From contig LGRX02035101.1 of the NCBI GenBank assembly GCA_001247695.2, positions 1 to 13,737 of the forward strand: 13,737 nucleotides of DNA, written 5' to 3'. The DNA comes from Cymbomonas tetramitiformis. Lineage: Eukaryota > Chlorophyta > Pyramimonadophyceae > Pyramimonadales > Pyramimonadaceae. The translations under genes and the position numbers were made by a program. The notes under the pieces are model-generated. The model saw only the letters and a list, made by a program, of their open reading frames with translations. It was not told the origin of the DNA and made no database searches. Of the stretch, positions 1 through 9,088 are shown piece after piece (the first letter of the stretch is position 1; each line of letters begins with the position of its first letter).

Positions 1-1049
1 GGCGCCATGATGCATACCTGCAGGCTTTGGCGCAGTGATGCATGCCTGCAGACCTTGGCGCCATGATGCATGTTTACAGGCCCTGGCGCCATGATGCATG
101 CCTGCAGGCCCTGGCGCCATGTTGCATGTTTGCAGGCCCTGGAGCCATGATGCATACCTGCAGGCCCTTGGCGCCATGATGCATGCCTGCAGGGCTTGGC
201 GCCATGATGCATGCCTGCAGGCCCTGGCGCCATGATGCATGCCTGCAGACCTTGGCGCCATGATGCATGTTTACAGGCCTTGGCGCCATGATGCATGCCT
301 GCAGGCTTTGGCGCCATGATGCATGTTTACAGGACTTGGCGCCATGATGCATGCCTGCAGGCCCTGGTGCCATGATGCATGCCTGCAGGCCCTGGCGCCA
401 TGATGCATACCTGCAGGCCCTGGCGCCATGATGCATGCCTGCAGGCCTTGGCGCCATGTTGCATGCCTGCAGGCCCTGGCGCCATGATGCATGTTTGCAG
501 GCCTTGGCGCCATGATGCATGCCTGCAGGCTTTGGCGCCATGATGCATGCCTGCAGGCCCTGGCGCCATGATGCATGCCTGCAGGCCTTGGCGCCATGAT
601 GCACGCCTGCAGGACTTGGCGCCATGATGCATGCCTGCAGGCCCTGGTGCCATGATGCATGCCTGCAGGCCCTGGCGCCATGATGCATGCCTGCAAACCT
701 TGGCGCCATGATGCATGCCTGCGGGTCTTGGCGCATTTATGCATGCCTGCAGGCCCTGGTGCCATGATGCACGCCTGCAGGACTTGGCGCCGTGATGCAT
801 GCCTGCAGGCCCTGGCGCCATGATGCATGCCTGCAGGCCTTGGCGCCATGATGCATACCTGCAGCCCTTGGCGCCGTGATGCATGCCTGCAGGCCCTGGC
901 GCCATGATGCATGCCTGCAGGCCCTGGCGCCATGATGCATGCCTGCAGGCCTTGGCGCCATGATGCATGCCTGCAGGCCTTGGCGCAATGATGCATGCCT
1001 GCAGGCCCTGGCGCCATGATGCATGCCTGCAGGCCCTGGCACCATGATG

Positions 1050-1891
1050 CACGCCTGCAAGCCTTGGCGCCATGATGCATGCCTGCAGGCCTTGGCGCCA
1101 TGATGCATGCCTGCAGGCCTTGGCGCCATGATGCATGCCTGCAGGCCCTGGCGCCATGATGCATGCCTGCAGGCCCTGGCGCCATGATGCATGCATGCAG
1201 GCCCTGGCGCCATGATGCATGTTTGCAGGCCTTGGCGCCATGATGCATGCCTGCAGGCCTTGGCGCCATGATGCATGCCTGCAGGCCCTGGTGCCATGAT
1301 GCATGCCTGCAGGCCCTGGCGCCATGATGCATGCCTGCCGGCCTTGGCGCCATGATGCATGCCTGCAGGTCCTGGCGCCATGATGCATGCCTGCAGGCCC
1401 TGGTGCCATGATGCATGCCTGCAGACCTTGGCGCCATGATGCATGCCTGCAGGCCTTGGCGCCATGATGCATGCCTGCAGGCCTTGGCGCCATGATGCAT
1501 GCCTGCAAGCCCTGGCGCCATGATGCACGCCTGCAGGCCTTGGCGCCATGATGCATGTCTGCAGGCCCTGGCGCCATGATGCATGCCTGCAGGCCCTGGC
1601 GCCATGATGTATGCCTGCAGGCCTTGGCGCCTTGATGCATGCCTGCAGGCCTTGGCGCCATGATGCATACCTGCAGGCCTTGGCGCCATGATGCATGCCT
1701 GCAGGCCTTGGCGCCATGATGCATGCCTGCAGGCCTTGGCGCCATGATGCATGCCTGCAGGCCCTGGCGCCATGATGCATGCCTGCAGGCCCTGGCGCCA
1801 TGATGCATGCATGCAGGCCCTGGCGCCATGATGCATGTTTGCAGGCCTTGGCGCCATGATGCATGCCTGCAGGCCTTGGCGCCATGATGCA
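1050..1891. repeat. 616-bp higher-order repeat pair
   Basis: About 1050-1275 recurs at about 1666-1891, an offset of 616 bp, which is exactly 22 monomers of 28 bp. The marker is a rare monomer with GCATGCATGCAGG, ending near 1200 and again near 1816, followed in both copies by a GTTTGCAGG variant monomer. Identity falls off outside these limits. The shared order of variant monomers shows block duplication rather than independent mutation. Confidence 0.75.
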
Positions 1892-2109
1892 GGCCTGCAG
1901 GCCCTGGCGCCATGATGCATGCCTGCAGGACTTGGCGCCATGATGCATGCCTGCAGGCCTTTGCGCCATGATGCATGCCTGCAGGCCTTGGCGCCATGAT
2001 GCACGCTTGCAGGCCTTGGCGCCATGATGCATACCTGCAGACCTTGGCGCCATGATGCATGCCTGCAGGCCTTGGCGCCATGATGCATGCCTGCAGGCTT
2101 TGGCGCCAT

Positions 2110-3242
2110 GATGCATGCCTGCAGGCCTTGGCGCCATGATGCATGCCTGCAGGCCCTGGCGCCATGATGCATGCCTGCAGGCCCTGGCGCCATGATGCAT
2201 GCCTGCAGGCCTTGGCGCCATGATGCACGCCTGCAGGACTTGGCGCCATGATGCATGCCTGCAGGACTTGGCGCCATGATGCATGCCTGCAGGCCCTGGT
2301 GCCATGATGCATGCCTTGCCTGCATGCCCTGGCGCCATGATGCATGCCTGCAGGCCTTGGCGCCATGATGCATGCCTGCAAACCTTGGCGCCATGATGCA
2401 TGTTTGCGGGTCTTGGCGCATTTATGCATGCCTGCAGGCCCTGGTACCATGATGCACGCCTGCAGGCCTTGGCGCCGTGATGCATGCCTGCAGGCCCTGG
2501 CGCCATGATGCATGCCTGCATGCCTGGCGCCATGATGCATGCCTGCAGGCCTTGGCGCCTTGATGCATGCCTGCAGGCCTTGGCGCCATGATGCATGCCT
2601 GCAGGCCTTGGCGCCATGATGCATGCCTGCAGGCCCTGGCGCCATGATGCATGCCTGCAGGCCCTGGCGCCATGATGCATGCCTGCAGGCCCTGGCGCCA
2701 TGATGCATGCCTGCAGGCCCTGGCGCCATGATGCATGCCTGCAGGCCTTGGCGCCATGATGCATGCCTGCAGGCCTTGGCGCCATGATGCATGCCTGCAG
2801 GCCTTGGCGCCATGATGCATGCCTGCAAGCCCTGGCGCCATGATGCACGCCTGCAGGCCTTGGCGCCATGATGCATGCCTGCAGGCCCTGGCGCCATGAT
2901 GCATGCCTGCAGGCCCTGGCGCCATGATGCATGCCTGCAGGCCTTGGCGCCATGATGCACGCCTGCAGGACTTGGCGCCATGATGCATGCCTGCAGGACT
3001 TGGCGCCATGATGCATGCCTGCAGGCCCTGGTGCCATGATGCATGCCTTGCCTGCATGCCCTGGCGCCATGATGCATGCCTGCAGGCCTTGGCGCCATGA
3101 TGCATGCCTGCAAACCTTGGCGCCATGATGCATGTTTGCGGGTCTTGGCGCATTTATGCATGCCTGCAGGCCCTGGTACCATGATGCACGCCTGCAGGCC
3201 TTGGCGCCGTGATGCATGCCTGCAGGCCCTGGCGACATGATG
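2110..3242. repeat. 732-bp higher-order repeat pair
   Basis: About 2110-2510 recurs at about 2842-3242 with an offset of 732 bp. Both copies share a rare irregular run: CAGGACTTGG twice, then GCATGCCTTGCCTGCATGCC, then CTGCAAACC, then TTTGCGGGTCTTGG, then GCGCATTTATGC. The last landmark lies at about 2417 and 3149, and a third, more diverged occurrence is at about 731. The landmark therefore moved with larger block duplications. 732 is not a multiple of 28, reflecting insertions inside the block. Confidence 0.8.
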
Positions 3243-3293
3243 CATGCCTGCAGGCCTTGGCGCCATGATGCATGCCTGCAGGCCTTGGCGCCG

Positions 3294-4500
3294 TGATGCA
3301 TGCCTGCAGGCCTTGGCGCCATGATGCATGCCTGCAGGCCCTGGCGCCATGATGCATGCCTGCAAGCCCTGGCGCCATGATGCATGCCTGCAGGCCTTGG
3401 CACCATGATGCATGCCTACAGGCCCTGGCGCCATGATGCATGCCAGCAAGCCCTTGGCGCCATGATGCACGCCTGCAAGCCCATGGCGCCATGATGCACG
3501 CCTGCAGGCCCTTGCGCCATGATGCATGCCTGCAAGCCCTTGGCGCCATGATGCATGTCTGCAGACCTTGGCGCCATGATGCATGCCTGCAAGCCCTTGG
3601 CGCCATGATGCACGCCTGCAAGGCCTTGGCACGGTGATAAATGTCTGCAGGCCCTGAGCATTGATGCATGTCTGCAGGCCCTAGCGCAGTGATGCATGCT
3701 TGCAGGCCCTGGCGCCATGATGCATGCCCGCAGGCCTTGGCGCCATGATGCATGTCCGCAGGCCTTGGCGCCATGATGCATGCCTGCAGGCTTTGAGCAT
3801 TGATGCATGTCCGCAGGCCCTGGTACAGTGATGCATGTATGCAGGCCTTGGCGCAATGATGCATACCGGCAAGCCCTTGCGCATTGATGCACGTCAGCAG
3901 GCTTTGGCGTGGTGATGCACTACTGCAGGCCCTGGCGCGGTGATAAATGTCTGCAGGCCCTGGCGCGGTGAAAAATGTCTGCAGGCCCTGAGCAGTGATG
4001 CATGCCTGCCGGCCCTGGCGCCATGATGCATGTCTGCATGCCCTGAGCAGTGATTCATGAATGCAGGCTTTGGCGCCAAAATGCATGCCTGCAGGCCTTG
4101 GCGCCGTGATGCATGCCTGCAGGCCCTGGCGCCATGATGCATGCCTGCAGGCCCTGGCGCCATGATGCACGCCTGCAAGCCCTTGGCGCCATGATGCATG
4201 CCTGCAGGTCCTGGCGCCATGATGCATGCCTGCAGGCCTTGGCGCCATGATGCATGCCTGCAAGCCCTTGGCGCCATGATGCATGCCTGCAGGCCTTGGC
4301 GCCATGATGCATGCCTGCAAGCCCTGGCGCCATGATGCATGCCTGCAAGCCTTGGCGCCATGATGCATGCCTGCAGGCCCTGGCGCCATGATGCATGCCT
4401 GCAGGCCTTGGCGCCATGATGCATGCCTGCAGGCCTTGGCGCCATGATGCATGCCTGCAGGCCTTGGCGCCATGATGCATGCCTGCAGGCCTTGGCGCCA
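3294..4500. repeat. 1207-bp higher-order repeat, copy 1
   Basis: First copy of a tandem segmental duplication with offset 1207 bp; the match runs 3294 to about 4423 against 4501 to about 5634. The block has three parts: 29-bp type monomers with CCCTTGGCGCC (to about 3635), a run of diverged monomers (about 3635-4080), then regular monomers. The diverged run has TGATAAATGTCTGCAGG, CTGAGCATTGATGCATG, GGTGAAAAATG and GAGCAGTGATTCATGAATGC, and often loses the GGCGCC palindrome. Confidence 0.88.
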
Positions 4501-5634
4501 TGATGCATGCCTGCAGGCCTTGGCGCCATGATGCATGCCTGCAGGCCCTGGCGCCATGATGCATGCCTGCAAGCCCTGGCGCCATGATGCATGCCTGCAG
4601 GCCTTGGCACCATGATGCATGCCTACAGGCCCTGGCGCCATGATGCATGCCAGCAAGCCCTTGGCGCCATGATGCACGCCTGCAAGCCCATGGCGCCATG
4701 ATGCACGCCTGCAGGCCCTTGCGCCATGATGCATGCCTGCAAGCCCTTGGCGCCATGATGCATGTCTGCAGACCTTGGCGCCATGATGCATGCCTGCAAG
4801 CCCTTGGCGCCATGATGCACGCCTGCAAGGCCTTGGCACGGTGATAAATGTCTGCAGGCCCTGAGCATTGATGCATGTCTGCAGGCCCTAGCGCAGTGAT
4901 GCATGCTTGCAGGCCCTGGCGCCATGATGCATGCCCGCAGGCCTTGGCGCCATGATGCATGTCCGCAGGCCTTGGCGCCATGATGCATGCCTGCAGGCTT
5001 TGAGCATTGATGCATGTCCGCAGGCCCTGGTACAGTGATGCATGTATGCAGGCCTTGGCGCAATGATGCATACCGGCAAGCCCTTGCGCATTGATGCACG
5101 TCAGCAGGCTTTGGCGTGGTGATGCACTACTGCAGGCCCTGGCGCGGTGATAAATGTCTGCAGGCCCTGGCGCGGTGAAAAATGTCTGCAGGCCCTGAGC
5201 AGTGATGCATGCCTGCCGGCCCTGGCGCCATGATGCATGTCTGCATGCCCTGAGCAGTGATTCATGAATGCAGGCTTTGGCGCCAAAATGCATGCCTGCA
5301 GGCCTTGGCGCCGTGATGCATGCCTGCAGGCCCTGGCGCCATGATGCATGCCTGCAGGCCCTGGCGCCATGATGCACGCCTGCAAGCCCTTGGCGCCATG
5401 ATGCATGCCTGCAGGTCCTGGCGCCATGATGCATGCCTGCAGGCCTTGGCGCCATGATGCATGCCTGCAAGCCCTTGGCGCCATGATGCATGCCTGCTGC
5501 AGGCCTTGGCGCCATGATGCATGCCTGCAAGCCCTGGCGCCATGATGCATGCCTGCAAGCCTTGGCGCCATGATGCATGCCTGCAGGCCCTGGCGCCATG
5601 ATGCATGCCTGCAGGCCTTGGCGCCATGATGCAT
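4501..5634. repeat. 1207-bp higher-order repeat, copy 2
   Basis: Second copy of the 1207-bp block, nearly base-for-base identical to copy 1 including the diverged monomers (about 4842-5290). The clearest difference I see is a 3-bp insertion giving GCCTGCTGCAGG near 5491, after which the offset is 1210 until similarity is lost near 5634. Such low divergence points to a recent duplication by unequal exchange or replication slippage. Confidence 0.88.
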
Positions 5635-7204
5635 GTTTGCAGGCATTGGCACCATGATGCATGTTTGCAGGCCTTGGCGCCATGATGCATACCTGCAGGC
5701 CTTTAACGCCATGATGCATGCCTGCAGGGCTTAACGCCGTGATTCATGCCTGCAGGCCTGGGTGTCACGATGCATGCCTGCAGGCCTTTACGCCATGATG
5801 CATGCCTGCAGGCCCTGGCGCCATGATGCATGTATGCAGGCCCTGAGCAGTGATTCATGTATGCAGGCTTTGGCGCAAAAATGCATGCCTGCAGGCCCTG
5901 GCGCCATGATGCATGCCTGCAGGCCTTGGCGCCGTGATGCATGCCTGCAGACCATGGCGCCATGATGCACGCCTGCAGGCCCTGGCACGGTGATGCTGCA
6001 CCTGCAGGCCTTGGCGCCATGATGCACGCCTGCAGGCCCTGGCGCCATGATGCATGCCTGCAAGCCCTTGGCGCCATGATGAATGCCTGCAGGCCTTGGC
6101 GCCATGATGCACGCCTGCAGGCCCTGGCGCCATGATGCATGTTTACAGGCCTTGGCGCCATGATGCATACCTGCAGGCTTTGGCGCAGTGATGCATGCCT
6201 GCAAGCCCTGGCGCCGTGATGCATGCCTGCAGGCCCTGGCGCCATGATGCACGCCTGCAGGCCTTGGCGCCATGATGCATGCCTGCAGACCCTGGCGCCA
6301 TGATGCACGCCTGCAGGCCCTCTTGCCATAATGCATGCCTGCAGGCCTTGGCGCCATGATGCATGCCTGCAGGCCTTGGCGCCATGATGCATGCCTGCAG
6401 GCCCTGGCGCCATGATGCATGCCTGCAGGCCCTGGCGCCATGATGCATGCCTGCAGGCTTTGGCGCCATGATGCATGCCCGCAGGCCCTGGCGCCATGAT
6501 GCATGCCTGCAGGCTTTGGCGCAGTGATGCACGCCTGCAGGCCTTGGCGCCGTGATGCATGCCTGCAGGCCCTAACGCCATGATGCATGTATGCAGAACC
6601 TGAGCAGTGATTCATGTATGCAGGCTTTGGCGCAAAAATGCATGCCTGCAGGCCCTGGCACGGTAATTCCGCACCTGCAGGCCTTGGCGCCATGATGCAC
6701 GCCTGCAGGCCCTGGCGCCATGATGCATGCCTGCACGCCCTTGGCGCCATGATGAATGCCTGCAGACCTTGGCGCCATGATGCACGCCTGCAGGCCCTGG
6801 CGCCATGATGCATGTTTACAGGCTATGGCGTTATGATGCATACCTGCAGGCTTTGGCGCAGTGATGCATGCCTGCAAGCCCTGGCGCCATGATGCATGCC
6901 TGCAGGCCTGGGCGCCATAATGCACGCCTGCAAGCCCATGGCGCCATGATGCATGCCTGCAGATCCTGGCGCCATGATGCACGCCTGCAGGCCCTGGTGC
7001 CATAATGCATGCCTGCATGCCCTGGCGCCATGATGCATGCCTGCAGACCTTGGCGCCATGATGCATGCCTGCAGGCCCTGGCGCCATGATGCATGCCTGC
7101 AAGCCCTGGCGCCATGATGCATGCCTGCAGGCCTTGGCGCAGTGATGCATGCCTGCAGGCCCTGGCGCCATGATGCATGCCTGCAGGCCTTGTCGCCATG
7201 ATGC
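5633..7204. repeat. 1572-bp higher-order repeat, copy 1
   Basis: This block repeats at 7205 onward with an offset of 1572 bp. Landmarks are CAGGCCTTTAACGCC (5701 and 7273), GTGATTCATGCC then CTGGGTGTCACGATGC (about 5740, 7310), GAGCAGTGATTCATGTATGC (5845 and 7417), GGCGCAAAAATGC, and the odd monomer CACGGTGATGCTGCACCTGC (about 5986, 7558). A third, partly degraded occurrence starts near 6602 (GAGCAGTGATTCATG, with CACGGTAATTCCGCACC near 6660), so the 1572-bp block is itself built from two related sub-blocks of roughly 757 and 815 bp. Confidence 0.85.
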
Positions 7205-8006
7205 ATGATTGCAGGCCTTGGCACCATGATGCATGTTTGCAGGCCTTGGCGCCATGATGCACGCCTGCAGGCCTTTAACGCCATGATGCATGCCTGCAAG
7301 CCTTGGCGCCGTGATTCATGCCTGCAGGCCTGGGCGTCACGATGCATGCCTGCAGGCCCTGGCGCCATGATGCATGCCTGCAGGCCCTGGCGCCATGATG
7401 CATGTATGCAGGCCCTGAGCAGTGATTCATGTATGCAGGCTTTGGCGCAAAAATGCACGCCTGCAGGCCCTGGCGCAATGATGCATGCCTGCAGGCCTTG
7501 GCGCCGTGATGCATGCCTGCAGACCATGGCGCCATGATGCACGCCTGCAGGCCCTGGCACGGTGATGCTGCACCTGCAGGCCTTGGCGCCATGATGCACG
7601 CCTGCAAGCCCTGGCGCCATGATGCATGCCTGCAAGCCCTTGGCGCCATGATGAATGCCTGCAGACCTTGGCGCCATGATGCACGCCTGCAGGCCCTGGC
7701 GCCATGATGCATGTTTACAGGCCTTGGCGCCATGATGCATACCTGCAGGCTTTGGCGCAGTGATGCATGCTTGCAAGCCCTGGCGCCGTGATGCATGCCT
7801 GCAGGCCTTGGCGCCATGATGCACGCCTGCAGGCCTTGGCGCCATGATGCATGCCTGCAGACCCTGGCGCCATGATGCACGCCTGCAGGCCCTGGTGCCA
7901 TAATGCATGCCTGCAGGCCTTGGCGCCATGATGCATGCCTGCAGGCCTTGGCGCCATGATGCATGCCTGCAGGCCCTGGCGCCATGATGCATGCCTGCAA
8001 GCCCTT
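7205..8006. repeat. 1572-bp higher-order repeat, copy 2, cut by the retroelement
   Basis: Corresponds to 5633-6434 of copy 1, with scattered substitutions. The copy stops at 8006, where CTGCAAGCCCTT changes abruptly to non-satellite sequence (CGCGGCAGGGCTTCGCG). The continuation expected from copy 1 (6435 onward) is not found directly after the retroelement at 11291. Confidence 0.82.
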
Positions 8007-9088
8007 CGCGGCAGGGCTTCGCGCTCGTCGCGGCGACAGCCGGAAGGTCGCGCGTGACGGTGAACACCGGCGTCATGCAAGACCTGAAGGTGGTGGAGCG
8101 CGTCATCCGGCTCTACAACGGCCGCAAGGTGGTGTTGCACAAGGAGGACGTGCACGAAGACGCCTTCGCGACGGACGCGTCGTTGAGGAAAGGGATGGGT
8201 GGACACTGCCAGCCCGACTACTTCCTCATCTCGTGGGAGGACTTGGCGGAGATGCCGCAGCGCGACTTCTACCCGTTCACGAGCAAGGCGAAGTCCCACA
8301 TTAACTACCTCGAGCTCTTCGCCGTGTGGTGGGCGCTGGCGCTGTGGGCGCACAGGCTGTCGGGGTGGACGTTGGTGGTGCGGATCGACAACCAGTGCGC
8401 GCTCACGCAAGTGGACAAGTTCTGGGGGCCGGTCGAGTACATCCCGCTGCTGAGGAAGATCTTCTACCTCTGCGCGCAACACGACATTCGACTGCGCCCG
8501 AAGTACATCTCGTCCAAGGACAACCTTCTGGCGGACTTGCTCTCGCGCCTGAAGCTCGAGGAGTTCCACATGCGGTGGGCGATGCGCAAGCGGGAGGTGC
8601 TGTGGAGGCAGGACCGGGACGATTGGCAGTTCTCCCCGGTCTTGTTCGCGGAGATGGACGAGGAGTTCGGACCGTTCACTCTGGACGCGTGCGTGGCGTC
8701 CTCGCGGGCGAACGCCTTCTGCGTGCGGAGTTGGAGCGCGGAGGATGACGCGCGCAAGCAGAGCTTCGACGGGCTCAACACGTGGGCGAACCTCCCCTTC
8801 TCGGTGATGTACGAGATCCTGCTCAACTTCTTGAAGTGCAAGCGCAGGCAGCAGATGGGCACAGGCGGGTGCTTCCTGGTGCCGGTGTGGGAGGGGGACG
8901 AGGCGTACGAGCTGGTGTCGGGGATGCGCGAGGTGTTCCGCCCGGTGCGCAAGTACCGGGCGGGCACGATGCTCTTCACAGCGCCAGCGCTGGACGGCAA
9001 GGGCCGCTCAGAGTGGGGGCCCACTCGGTGGGATGTGCTGGTGGTGCGCGTGCCGCTGGAGCCAGTGGAGTTGCCTGACTGGGTGTGA
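7991..9088 (+). CDS. RT-tail / RNase H / Dam-like methyltransferase polyprotein, 5'-truncated
   Basis: 365-residue open frame; its ATG and first five codons are satellite, and element-derived sequence starts at 8007, so the true N-terminus is lost. Residues about 10-50 (ending in LYNGRKVV) resemble the segment that joins RT to RNase H in DIRS elements. Residues about 58-190 are RNase H, with the expected acidic residues D62 (ATDASLRKGMGGH), E108 (NYLELFAVWWAL), D133 (VVRIDNQCAL) and D182 (SSKDNLLADLLSR). In life this domain removes RNA from the RNA/DNA hybrid. Residues about 212-352 match the N6-adenine methyltransferase-like domain of DIRS elements: FGPFTLDAC (227-234), RSWSA, and NLPF at 267-270 where NPPF or NPPY is usual. 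WGPTRWDVLVVRV ends the domain. The frame stops with TGA at 9086-9088 and overlaps the recombinase frame by 56 nt. There is no internal stop, but without RT the product is probably a remnant. Confidence 0.85.
   Translation: MPASPSRQGFALVAATAGRSRVTVNTGVMQDLKVVERVIRLYNGRKVVLHKEDVHEDAFATDASLRKGMGGHCQPDYFLISWEDLAEMPQRDFYPFTSKAKSHINYLELFAVWWALALWAHRLSGWTLVVRIDNQCALTQVDKFWGPVEYIPLLRKIFYLCAQHDIRLRPKYISSKDNLLADLLSRLKLEEFHMRWAMRKREVLWRQDRDDWQFSPVLFAEMDEEFGPFTLDACVASSRANAFCVRSWSAEDDARKQSFDGLNTWANLPFSVMYEILLNFLKCKRRQQMGTGGCFLVPVWEGDEAYELVSGMREVFRPVRKYRAGTMLFTAPALDGKGRSEWGPTRWDVLVVRVPLEPVELPDWV

Larger units (their letters stand above)
1..8006. repeat. Left satellite array, 28-bp palindromic monomer
   Basis: A head-to-tail tandem array with a basic period of 28 bp, measured between successive TGGCGCC motifs (for example 2581, 2609, 2637). 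Read from that motif, the consensus is TGGCGCCATGAT, then GCATGCCTGCAGGCC, then C or T. By length the array holds about 285 monomers. Common variants carry an extra C (CCCTTGG, 29 bp), CACGCC for CATGCC, GTTTGCAGG or GTTTACAGG for GCCTGCAGG, and GCAGTGATGC for GCCATGATGC. The monomer is about 68 percent G+C. It contains four overlapping palindromes (TGGCGCCA, ATGCAT, GCATGC, GCCTGCAGGC). Plus-strand frames are closed by the recurrent TGA in CATGATGC, whereas the minus strand of the consensus has no stop. I see no gene, RNA or promoter inside. Function is unknown; centromeric, subtelomeric or other heterochromatic satellite are all possible. Confidence 0.97.

Noticed and set aside
74..5719. Very long minus-strand open frames (for example 327-3632, 737-3406, 271-2421, 4055-5719) as protein genes
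   Set aside because: They are the same satellite read in three frames; openness follows from a stop-free monomer, there is no start context, domain or frame preference, and frames end only where variant monomers introduce stops.
3440..7707. Short plus-strand frames such as 3440-3637, 4647-4844, 5941-6135 and 7513-7707
   Set aside because: They occur only where variant monomers miss the usual TGA; the peptides are repeats of the satellite with no independent evidence.
1..8006. CRISPR array
   Set aside because: Repeats are directly contiguous with no unique spacers between them.
8464..9024. 186-codon minus-strand frame opposite the polyprotein
   Set aside because: Shadow of the GC-rich RNase H/methyltransferase frame, which has clear conserved motifs on the plus strand.
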